A stretch of DNA of 37,221 nucleotides from Chrysochromulina tobinii (lineage: Eukaryota; Haptophyta; Prymnesiales; Chrysochromulinaceae): contig JWZX01002403.1 in NCBI GenBank assembly GCA_001275005.1, positions 1-37,221 of the forward strand, read 5' to 3'. The position numbers and the translations under genes are program-made. The notes beneath the pieces were generated by a model. The model was not told the origin of the DNA and did no database searches. It saw nothing but the letters and a program-made list of their open reading frames with translations. Of the stretch, positions 20,701-26,941 are shown one piece after another (within the stretch, counting starts at the first letter, position 1; each line of letters starts with the position of its first letter).

Positions 20701-21052
20701 CGGAGGCGGCCGGCGGCGCGCGGGTCACCGGCGTCTCCAGCGGTGGCGAGCGGCTGCGCATTGACGATGCCGCCGTGCGCGGCACCGAGTCGCGAGCTGA
20801 CTGCCCGCCAACGGGCATGTCAGGCGATCCGGGCGAGTCACTGCTTCTCGTTGCACCGCCCATGGGCACCGCGACCATCGGTGGCGGTTTAGGCGCGCTG
20901 GAGCTCAGCGATGAGGCTCCTTTGGCCATCTGCGCCTCGGCGGCCATTCGGATCTGTGCCGCGGCCTCTGGCACCTGCTGCCTCTTGGCCTCGTTTTTGT
21001 TGTGTGCCTGCTCCCATTTACGTGCAGCGTTGGGGTTGGCAAAATTGAACAT
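14780..21052 (-). CDS. Giant C2/coiled-coil protein, single exon
   Basis: 2,090 residues from ATG 21052 to TGA, uninterrupted. Order: a short conserved-looking head (MFNFANPNAARKWEQAHNK); a Ser/Pro/Ala low-complexity region with a duplicated SGPTSAASSFGRG...SAPSF unit; a very charged Glu/Arg/Gln helix (about 220-320); a beta-rich, C2-like domain (about 385-560: LSIRIGGARELKV, LRPYVTAFLVGS, SPVWNERHVMPLS, ALVLVLMD); then nearly continuous Ala/Glu/Arg coiled coil to about 1950; and a Pro/Lys/Ala basic tail. The C2 plus coiled coil order resembles centrosomal or ciliary scaffold proteins, and the CEP120-like gene lies in the same window, but I cannot name a family. Two Arg/Ala-rich antisense frames are by-products of its codon bias. 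Confidence 0.85.
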   Translation of the reverse strand: MFNFANPNAARKWEQAHNKNEAKRQQVPEAAAQIRMAAEAQMAKGASSLSSSAPKPPPMVAVPMGGATRSSDSPGSPDMPVGGQSARDSVPRTAASSMRSRSPPLETPVTRAPPAASASTASSSTGARLAGSGPTSAASSFGRGSAPSFAPSPPLLPSASSSAAKSGPTSAASSFGRGGSAPSFTPTGQPTLLVPGVMPGVMPGAANAEPQSVDHQTDEARRREQEQQRAEREAAEAASKRVQQQREQQREQLREQQQQAEREAQARAREQERAREREKDDAKAKEETEALRVEAEAHRKKQQEAAKEAAAAVAIAAAAVKAPLPIAPSVGGVAGAPQVRRPAQAMTDLMGRELGRFSPALQTSVTHLRRLSIRIGGARELKVGPDGKLRNDSGAGATKPGQLRPYVTAFLVGSTGKRLEGRGMVLETSAPKPHLSALESSPVWNERHVMPLSTEALAQLSGHLTPQGSAAALGGSSAALVLVLMDAGSGRTGWLGGALGGARPDVALAQARVEWNLLATSNMFEKEFELPLLDEFGRKTGATLSVRAELVDLQACQTEISTLNARLSGARQAISQLVEQRRAADVRLGHEVRMMTTEMELDARQAASSEAAGIMRAMQSQLLEFVEAEEKLCSDVEAQMESEIGESLGALDGAVEASAELLHPEKGFYAAEAPLLHQAIAFGLKTGTSELISYAQQASLRLVRIVGDGHSAALSLCEARLHQATDYQVFLHREAMERARVAAAVWSGMPAAMVREELAHAQSSWSVRQQGLRAEALAAAAMMHGALVELKLGHDDEGVVRRERQQRNDETLRAILGDFVTWMHAETARAQAEHDEAASRFQEITAEKLGALERIGEGRVALAKAGLERIESVVAESASASAAEAAVCDQIAAEEARTRVLLLEEVHGRRLNVMCRWIADTEEEARGLAEAAQVQEKAAAAEARKVGDELGAISQVEARSRDMEERARREHIEAVARMHAEVGPQFTRLEAAYEHKMHAIRAELAALSSAAISEHVSTVRGNMSEVVELASRLRAKSAARRADVGAKLLVMHLEHIEQSSIANAIKLQGAYEEAVHSVRLAHFKTGTATEISLLRQRHQTLTAFHGIASGAFEASWERERAQLLAENAAIELGRHALVRQHVALAERQTLDHYTLMAEQYDKWADAEAADVAARAAAEARLAHWRREEPGRTRAEQVELHRRGVLSGSAMLQAETERFVAARREAAEAATIRIEEETALADELVRSAQREWRQQVREGMLADTEAHHEGLLASELLAHSEAIERADATVRRMHELREMTSAALDGRAFRQLLARQQHETIVRMANERADRAVAKMKAAHEAARRVADETVTKVAAAEEKAHEALLKAAAESSNLLEQHCSLHSARLERAARERHQKAMGAYDAARASAGAELRQVRAAALRGQDAELQLQAEEEEALSAQVAAVVASARVAHAETLEKTHEAMEELTAAWLAEHEASFREGEASAIEWQAKSSERFVRQLASTWCRQRVHYANLCRDLQRARRDAFEGRRAKRAEAMYRLEGSLAAEQAETDAATVAARRALAQEARRTPAKVMHAAQRALDHLAVKKITKTVATLERRYQMAVKDEKAVVDAVSAQLDASTRLTAEQLQELSAAGTKAVGPAPGAFVTQVLGGALASTAPDKAEWLEHWEAEEAGAMRDAVDKAVADGLLARRARAREAALDDATRAAAREATERRKAMAEAVQRLQADDAKLEAESANPLTLQKEHVAQFEVAWDARALGQHAAAEELMRFYTNNAKRVMPEAAARREAFTAARFTPETSLEAAFVAYATRAQVQRLVADEALESEAAFYQASQALEARHAAELAQVIKETRARREAQLERELERTASQLDMQIVKLSGPQLVHATVALAEKAANANDRASLKRLQTHYQLLNAAKGAAKEALASARSAGALNTARSRLELALAEAETRVRHIERQVEEYGGSPLSSMAPRPLPPSPPSPMSPGESSRPSLVPSARPAPGAKPPRRKAADELAKKRQEIAEESDEATGATPSKSAKGGRAASAGKQRPAPPSPAAKASPAASPAKNKAPGGDKGAARAASAPKVRPGK

Positions 21053-21563
21053 CGCTGACGCGGGAGCGTCGGACTGTGCGTGAGCGCAGCCAGCCGGCTG
21101 GACAGGAACCCTTCACCTGTCCAAACTTTGTCACGCAATCATCCTCATCAGTGTTTGTCATCTTCTCAAATGTGATTACATATGATTATAAGGACAGACA
21201 GATCAGTCCAGGAAGGCGTTGGCTTTCGGGATGAATATACCGTGCAAATGAATTCGTTCATCACAAGGTGCCCACGTTTAGCATTTGTGCATTTGCGATT
21301 CAGCGGTCCGTCGGACTCCCCGGCGCGCTTCAGCTGCCCCTACTTGCGAGAGTGAAGGCGAGCGAAAGCTCACTTTTGCCACCGCGCCCCCTCGCAGAAT
21401 ACGATCGGCATGCCGTCCAGGTCGGGAAACGGCACGAAGGTGCGAAGTTCCCCCATGAACGGCACGCCCACCACCATTGAGCGCGCCCTCGAATCAATCA
21501 CGCTCCTCTCAGCGTCGCTCACCTGCGACTTCGCCGTCGCTTCGTCAGGTGCCGCAGTCGCCG
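21053..21563. promoter_or_regulatory. Divergent promoter region between coiled-coil and ATP-grasp-like genes
   Basis: About 510 bp between head-to-head genes. AT-rich between about 21130 and 21290, including TGTGATTACATATGATTATAA near 21170-21200, which could hold a TATA-type element. A short open frame with ATGs at 21410 and 21455 ends at 21604 and overlaps the downstream start in another frame; it may be an upstream ORF or part of a 5' exon. Confidence 0.4.
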
Positions 21564-22787
21564 ATGCCGGGCTCTGGCTCGGTCACCGCGGGAGCACTCT
21601 ATGACAAGTGCCTGCACGCCGCGCCGCCTGCTGGCGGGTGGTTCTCGATCCTCGACACTGTGACTCGGCTGAGCCTCACGCTGTACGCCTTCTACCGGTT
21701 CCTGCTGCTGCGGCCCTTCTCGCTGCTCTACTTCGCATGGGGCTACAACAGTCTCTGGTTTGGCAAGATTCTCGGCGTGCTCCTCACGATCAACCTGCCG
21801 GTGCTGCCCTTTGCTTTGTGCGCCATGGAGTTGCTCAAGCGCATCAACGAGAAGATGCCATGGGCGGAGACGGACTGGAAGCTGAAGGGACCCGGTCGCG
21901 TCTTCTTCGTGCGCCCAGACACCCTGATCGCCTCGCTCTTCTGGGACTTTTACATCGCCAACTCGGTCTTTTGCGGCTCGTTCCTGCAGTTTGGAACCGA
22001 CCGCGACGGGTTGGCGCATACATGGTACGACTGGATCTGCAACAAGGAGTACTGGCTCGGGCTGCTGGACGAGGCGGAGGCGCGCCGCCCGCGCCAGCTC
22101 GCCAGCTGGGATGGCGAGAAGGCCAAGGCCGAAGGACCCGGCCCCGAGTACGGCAACTCGGACCTGGTCTCGAAGATCAATGACTCGTACCTGGGCATTG
22201 GCGACAAGAAGCTCAAGCGTGGCAAGGCGGCCGGCGGTGACTTCGACACGCTCGCGGACATCCAGGCGATCCTCGAGGCTGACCCCGCCTACAAGGGCAA
22301 GAAGGCCATCCTGACCGAGTTTATTGTGCCGACGGAGTCGATTGTGCTCTCGTCGGACGGCTTCAGCAACGTGCACTCTCTCGACATCATCACGATGCGC
22401 ACCAGGGAAGGGGTCAAGGTCCTTACCGTGCTGCTCTGGACGGACTGCGAGGGCTGGTCCTCGCACTCGTGCACCGCCGGCTACGTCGTCGATGTGGAGA
22501 GCGAGACAATCGTCGCGCCTACCGCCTGGTACTCGCCCTACTTTGCCAAGCAGAAGTCCAACCTGATCGGCAAGATGCTGCCCGGCGTCAAGCTCGCGTG
22601 CGAAAAGGCAGTGGCCGCGCACTCCGCCTCCAAGCTGATGTGGCTCACCACAGTCGGCTGGGACGCGATGATCACGCCGCACGGCGTCTTCTTCTTTGAG
22701 GGCAACGTTGCCGCGCATCGCACGCCGCGCCGCATGTTCCTCACACCCGATATCTGCGCCGAGTTCATCAAAGAGCGTGGCTATTGA
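21564..22787 (+). CDS. Membrane-associated ATP-grasp-like protein
   Basis: 407 residues from ATG 21564. Residues about 20-95 contain two or three hydrophobic helices (LTLYAFYRFLLLRPFSLLYFAW, ILGVLLTINLPVLPFALCA). The C-terminal half reads ILTEFIVP, then NVHSLDIITMRTREGVKVLTVLLWTD, then VVDVESETIVAPT, and finally GWDAMITPHGVFFFEGN at about 364-380. This is the order seen in the sugar-transfer-associated ATP-grasp family (PF14397), where the last Glu and Asn bind metal-ATP. The N-terminal Lys and Gly-rich loop that contact ATP are not evident, so activity is uncertain. Its neighbours give no pathway. A bona fide relative could ligate an amino or acyl group to a sugar or lipid at a membrane. The frame is open upstream of the ATG, so a 5' exon is possible. 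Confidence 0.6.
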   Translation: MPGSGSVTAGALYDKCLHAAPPAGGWFSILDTVTRLSLTLYAFYRFLLLRPFSLLYFAWGYNSLWFGKILGVLLTINLPVLPFALCAMELLKRINEKMPWAETDWKLKGPGRVFFVRPDTLIASLFWDFYIANSVFCGSFLQFGTDRDGLAHTWYDWICNKEYWLGLLDEAEARRPRQLASWDGEKAKAEGPGPEYGNSDLVSKINDSYLGIGDKKLKRGKAAGGDFDTLADIQAILEADPAYKGKKAILTEFIVPTESIVLSSDGFSNVHSLDIITMRTREGVKVLTVLLWTDCEGWSSHSCTAGYVVDVESETIVAPTAWYSPYFAKQKSNLIGKMLPGVKLACEKAVAAHSASKLMWLTTVGWDAMITPHGVFFFEGNVAAHRTPRRMFLTPDICAEFIKERGY

Positions 22788-23539
22788 ACACCAATATATT
22801 GAGCACAGCCTTCGGCGCATGCTCTCTACGACCAACCATTTCAGCCCCGCACATGAGATGTGCCGCGCCCCGCGGCGAGACCATGGTTGTATCTGCGCCG
22901 AGCTCATCAAGGCGCGTGGTACTGATCGAGGCGGAAGGACACCGGCCTTGGGTGTTATTGGCGAGTAGCTGGGGTTTGTGGAAGAGAGGGCCACGATCGT
23001 GCTGCTGCCGCAGGGCCGCAGCATTGAATGCCCGCTGATGGCTGATGCTGTGGAATCATACTTTCACAACGTTGAGTTCATAATTACGTGTGCCTGTGCG
23101 GAGGGTACGAGGGTGGGTATAGGGGGCGGGTGCGGGGGCGTGCGCCTGGAGTTCGAAAGGCTTTCGGAGTTGGGCGAGTGACCTGTGCGGCTGTGAGTTT
23201 CGAATAGGCAACATTGTGAGACGTGGTCACGTGTAGTTGGTAGGCGGCTCTCTGCGGGCTTGCTTCAATTGGCTTGCTTCAGAGGGGTCGCACAGGGACA
23301 GGCCGTCCGCGACCGCGTTGACGGGTGGCTCCGCGCTCCGGCGACAGCGCGGAAATACTACACCGCTTGGCCCACTTGCGGCGGTTCTTGCGACTGAAAG
23401 AATGGCCTTTGTGTGTCGCGCCGATCGTCACGCAGCGTGCTGTGAGCGTGCTGTGGGGAAAGCGTGAAGTTGATTCATCAGGAAAATGGGCGTGTGGGAT
23501 GGAGGCTCGGAGGCGCCGACGACAATCCGTGAGCTAAAA
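22788..23539. other. Intergenic region with a duplicated gene end
   Basis: A copy of the end of the ATP-grasp-like gene lies downstream. ATCTGCGCCGAG(T/C)TCATCAA occurs at about 22751 (coding ICAEFIKERG) and again at about 22890 (coding ICAELIKARG, followed by a stop). The rest, including GGGTGCGGGGGCG words near 23110-23150, shows no gene. Confidence 0.6.
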
Positions 23540-25000
23540 ATGCGGCTTGCAGTGCTCATTGCCTCTCTGTTCGTCGCGTGCGAGAGTGCGGCGTGCAATG
23601 GCGATGCGACACCCGGGCCGCGCAACCTCAATCCGATCGACACAGCTCCGCCTAAATTCGTGAAGCAAGTGCCCAATGGCAAACTCTACACGGTCGGACC
23701 GGAGGGCGACAAGAAGGACTTGATCCACGTGTGGGGCAGCCCGTACGAGAACGGGTACGCCGTTGGGCAGCTCATGGGTCCCAAGGTCACCAGATTCATC
23801 ACTGAGGTGTACGACTACCTTGAGGGCCAGATTGTGCACAACGTTGCCAACGCGACGTGGTGCGCCCAGTTCCCTACTCGCTGCGAGGGGTTGAAAGAAG
23901 TGATGAAGATGGGCCTCGAGGCGGCGCTCAACTTGAGCTACCACCAGACCGCGCCCTACATCCAGCCGTATGTGATGGAGGAGATTCAGGGCCTGGCCGA
24001 CAGCACCGGCGTGAGCGTCACCGACATCCGCGACGTGCATTGGCTCGGCGAGATCACTCGAGGCGCGTGCAGCATGTTCGGCGCTAAGGATAGCGCGACG
24101 CAGAGCCGCGGCGGCAAGCTGCTGCAGCTGCGCGCGCTCGACTGGGACGTCGATGGGCCCTTCCGAAACTTTGCCACCATCGTCGTCTACCACCCGAACC
24201 CGGGCAACGGCAACGCTTGGGCCAACCTCGGCTTCACAGGCTGGATGGCCGCCATCACCGGCTTCAGTGAGCAGCAAATCGGTATGTCTGAGATCGGCGT
24301 GTCGTTCCCCGACGAGTCCTTTGGGGCGGAGACATACCTGGCCAAGGGCTACCCCTTCGCCTTCCTCATCCGCGATGTGATCCAATTCGATAGCACGCTC
24401 AGTGCGGCCACCAAACGCATCACTGAGGCGACCCGAACTTGCGACCTCCTTTTAGGAGTCGGCGACGGCAAGAGCAACGACTTTGCTGGCTACCAGTACT
24501 CGCCCAAGGTGGCGAACGTCTTCAAGCCAGAGAACCCCGCCGTGTGGACCTACAACGCTACGTGGCACCCGCCCATCAATGACGTCGTCTACTGGGGGAT
24601 GGACTGGTTGTGTCCCAACGACAACACGATGCTCTCGCACCAGCTCCAAAAGTACCACGGGCAGCTCACGCCCGAGATCACCATCTCCGACATCACCTCG
24701 TACGTGCGCACGGGCGACGTGCACATCGCCGTCTATGACCACAGCGCCATGGCCATGTACGTGGCCACCGCACGCCCCGACGGTTCTTCCGGGCCGCTCG
24801 AGGCCTACCAGCGCCAGTTTACCAAGCTCGACATGGCTGCCCTCTTTGCTGAGCCGCGGCCGCAGGGCATCCGTGGCCTCGCGCAGGCCAACTGCATCCA
24901 AATCGGCGGCGAATGCTGCGCGGCGCCCGGGGGCGACGTGCACAAGTGCCCTGTGCGGACGAGCGACTGCGAACCGATTGCCTCGTGCTGCTGCGACTGA
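23540..25000 (+). CDS. Secreted acid-ceramidase-like / C45-type Ntn hydrolase
   Basis: 486 residues from ATG 23540 (AAAAATG context), chosen because a signal peptide begins there (MRLAVLIASLFVACESAAC); an in-frame ATG at 23486 would bury it. The core fits the dcd1/acyl-CoA:6-aminopenicillanate acyltransferase-like (C45) family: HVWGSPYENGYAVGQLMGP, then ITRGACSMFG with the putative nucleophile Cys at about 177, and LLQLRALDWDVDGPFRN. In this family self-cleavage before the Cys exposes the catalytic N-terminal nucleophile, and substrates are linear amides, such as ceramide-like lipids or acyl amides. The C-terminus is unusually Cys-rich (eight Cys in the last ~33 residues, ending SCCCD), probably a disulfide cap. 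It likely acts outside the cell or in a lysosome-like compartment. Single exon. Confidence 0.75.
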   Translation: MRLAVLIASLFVACESAACNGDATPGPRNLNPIDTAPPKFVKQVPNGKLYTVGPEGDKKDLIHVWGSPYENGYAVGQLMGPKVTRFITEVYDYLEGQIVHNVANATWCAQFPTRCEGLKEVMKMGLEAALNLSYHQTAPYIQPYVMEEIQGLADSTGVSVTDIRDVHWLGEITRGACSMFGAKDSATQSRGGKLLQLRALDWDVDGPFRNFATIVVYHPNPGNGNAWANLGFTGWMAAITGFSEQQIGMSEIGVSFPDESFGAETYLAKGYPFAFLIRDVIQFDSTLSAATKRITEATRTCDLLLGVGDGKSNDFAGYQYSPKVANVFKPENPAVWTYNATWHPPINDVVYWGMDWLCPNDNTMLSHQLQKYHGQLTPEITISDITSYVRTGDVHIAVYDHSAMAMYVATARPDGSSGPLEAYQRQFTKLDMAALFAEPRPQGIRGLAQANCIQIGGECCAAPGGDVHKCPVRTSDCEPIASCCCD

Positions 25001-25619
25001 TGCACGCCACTCAGAATATGGCGAACGCGATACTGTGTAGAGGCCGCCGCGAGTGCATCCCCAAAGCATGATCATGAGCATGTATTGAAAGAGATCGCCA
25101 TGACTTTGCCATGCACCATGAATGCGATATGTCGGAGAGTGCGGCCTTGTGGAGCAATGGAGCATGGGCACACTTGTCGTTATGACGGGCGGGTGGCATG
25201 CACACACCAGACGAACTTCCGTTGTTCCGTACGATGTCGTAAGTGTATACTGGTTGAGGGTTTAGCCGGATTCGAGCCGGATCAAAAAGAGAGAACACGC
25301 CGCACCCCGCGAAATATTTTTATTGATTATTCGCTCCAAAAGTTGGTCCGAGCATGAGCGCGATGAAACGTGCGCAAAAAGATTAAAATAGCCACATTGA
25401 AAGCTGACGCTATTTGATTATTTTCATATTGACGCAACATGCGAGTCCATCCCCAAATGCGGACAGCCCTCCGACGGCGTCCCCGAATCTATAAATACAA
25501 AAGCCGGAATTAAGGAGACGCCGGAAGGTCATCCTCGTCAAACCCATGCACGAATAGCTGGGGGGCTTGCTGCCCCCCCACAGTCGGTGGTGAAGCTGCG
25601 CTACAGCACGCACCGTCGG
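25001..25619. other. Intergenic region with probable 5' exon/intron of the ArfGAP gene
   Basis: No coding frame with a domain. A strong 3' splice-site-like sequence, TTGCTGCCCCCCCACAG at about 25567-25583, lies 36 bases before the chosen ArfGAP start, so a 5'-UTR or short coding exon probably lies upstream. A TATAAATA box-like word is at about 25490. AT-rich DNA lies at 25310-25435. Confidence 0.45.
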
Positions 25620-26564
25620 ATGATGCTGGCGCAGGAGATCATCGATCGCTGCTCTGAGCTCGAGTTCAAGCAGCAGCAGCAGCAGGAACAGCACGGTGCA
25701 AGCAGTTCTGCAGCCAAACTCCTGCCGTCCCAGATCGGATACATCGAGTACATGCGCCAGGGCAAGACCGCCGCGCTCACGGACGGTGCGCGCCAGAACG
25801 ATCATGCCTCCCACGCGGAGTTGAATAAGCTCCGCGCCCTCCCATGCAACTCGACGTGCTTCGACTGCACAGCGCTCAAGCCAGGCTGGGCTGTGCTTCC
25901 GCATGGCGTGTTCATATGCATCGACTGCGCGCAGACGCACCGCGACATGGGTCGACATGTGAGCCAGACGAAGGCGATCGACACCGGGACCTACCTTTGG
26001 TATCCTGCCGAGCTGGCCGTCATGCGCGAGGTGGGCAACACCGTCGCGGCAGCCGCGTTCGCCGAGTTCAACCTGCCGCGCAAGCCATCGAAGGATGCGA
26101 AACCTGCCGAAAAGCTCGCATACTCGCAAGCCAAGTACAGCCGCGTCTCGCCTGACTTCGTGGCGGCCGCTGCACGCCTGCGTGCGGCCACTCCCAGCGC
26201 GGCCCCCCCTTCGTTGACCGCTGCTGCTGCTGCTGCTGCCGCCACTCCGGAGGCTCCTGCCGACGCCTCCACGGGGAAGACCGTGCTCGGCCGCTTCTTA
26301 GCTTTTCCGTCTTCCTCGTCCTCGGCGGCCGATGCCGCAGCGGAAGCGTCCGCTGCCACTACCACCGCTGCCACCACGGCACTACCTTGGCGTCGACGTC
26401 GAGCCACCACCACTGACACGTTCGACCTGAGCAACCTTGAAGATGCCTTGCAAAAGCCACAGTCGGCTTCCTTTAAACCCGCTCCAAGGATAGACGAGGG
26501 CATGATCGAGCTCATGGAGGCGACAGGTGCCTACCGACATCGCCCCAGATACAACACACAGTGA
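25620..26564 (+). CDS. ArfGAP-domain protein
   Basis: 314 residues from ATG 25620. The Arf GTPase-activating domain is clear: NKLRALPCNSTCFDC then GVFICIDCAQTHRDMGRH. It has a C-x2-C-x16-C-x2-C zinc finger (Cys 80, 83, 100, 103) and the catalytic-type Arg in THRDMG (about 108). ArfGAPs switch off Arf-family GTPases in vesicle budding at Golgi and endosomes. The usual LS(F/L)-R-S segment is changed to VSQTKAID, and spacing after that is normal. The C-terminal half is low-complexity Ala/Ser/Thr with an acidic-hydrophobic patch, TFDLSNLEDALQ, that could bind coat proteins. A Gln-rich run (CAG codons) precedes the domain. The frame is open upstream to a likely splice acceptor at 25583, so the true start could be in an upstream exon. 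Confidence 0.8.
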   Translation: MMLAQEIIDRCSELEFKQQQQQEQHGASSSAAKLLPSQIGYIEYMRQGKTAALTDGARQNDHASHAELNKLRALPCNSTCFDCTALKPGWAVLPHGVFICIDCAQTHRDMGRHVSQTKAIDTGTYLWYPAELAVMREVGNTVAAAAFAEFNLPRKPSKDAKPAEKLAYSQAKYSRVSPDFVAAAARLRAATPSAAPPSLTAAAAAAAATPEAPADASTGKTVLGRFLAFPSSSSSAADAAAEASAATTTAATTALPWRRRRATTTDTFDLSNLEDALQKPQSASFKPAPRIDEGMIELMEATGAYRHRPRYNTQ

Positions 26565-26799
26565 AGAAGACGGCCAATCCCACTGCAGCCTCCTCTTCCG
26601 TCCCTCGAGAGCCGACGAGGCCTTCGAGAGGGGAGCGAGTGTGGGTGACAGTGGGGCCTCAAGCCAAGGGACCTGAGAGTACCGGGCGGGGCATGGGGGG
26701 GGCAGCGAAGAACAGACGGCCAATCCCACTGCAGCCTGTCCTCTTCCGTCCCTCGAGAGCCGACGAGGCCTTCGAGAGGGGAGCGAGTGTGGGGCCTCA
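26563..26799. repeat. Direct repeat of ~87 bp
   Basis: Two copies, about 26563-26649 and 26707-26799, match almost base for base except for two small two-base gaps. Both contain CCAATCCCACTGCAGCC and GAGCCGACGAGGCCTTCGAG. The first copy begins within the stop codon of the ArfGAP gene. The 57-base spacer includes a G-run. No coding content is recognised. Confidence 0.85.
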
Positions 26800-26820
26800 T
26801 TAGGGTTAGTGTTAGGGTTA
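26800..26820 (+). repeat. Telomere-like TTAGGG motif
   Basis: TTAGGGTTAGTGTTAGGGTTA lies directly after the second copy of the 87-bp repeat. It is three imperfect hexamer units. It is too short for a telomere but matches the common eukaryotic repeat, possibly a repair scar. Confidence 0.45.
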
Positions 26821-26870
26821 CGAGACTCCTGTTAGCTGTTTACGTATTCGTGTGGCTCCACGAGCGGCGA

Positions 26871-26894
26871 CTTTGGGAAATTAATTTCCGAAAG
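26871..26894. promoter_or_regulatory. 24-bp near-perfect palindrome upstream of a gene
   Basis: CTTTGGGAAATT/AATTTCCGAAAG has one mismatched pair; the inner 14 bases are a perfect palindrome. It lies 48 bp before the start codon of the putative glycosyltransferase gene, in a place suited to a dimeric transcription-factor site. The role is inferred. Confidence 0.4.
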
Positions 26895-26941
26895 TCTAGC
26901 ACGAGTCAAGAGAATTCATAGGTTCACGGAGGAGGCGCAAG

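Noticed and set aside
25255-25290. tRNA-like T-arm (CCGGCTCGAATCCGG on the minus strand)
   Set aside because: The T-stem has a mismatch and no matching acceptor stem or anticodon arm is found at the right distance.
26569-26800. Coding frames across the 87-bp duplicated block
   Set aside because: Low-complexity, repeat-derived, both strands open by GC bias, no domain.
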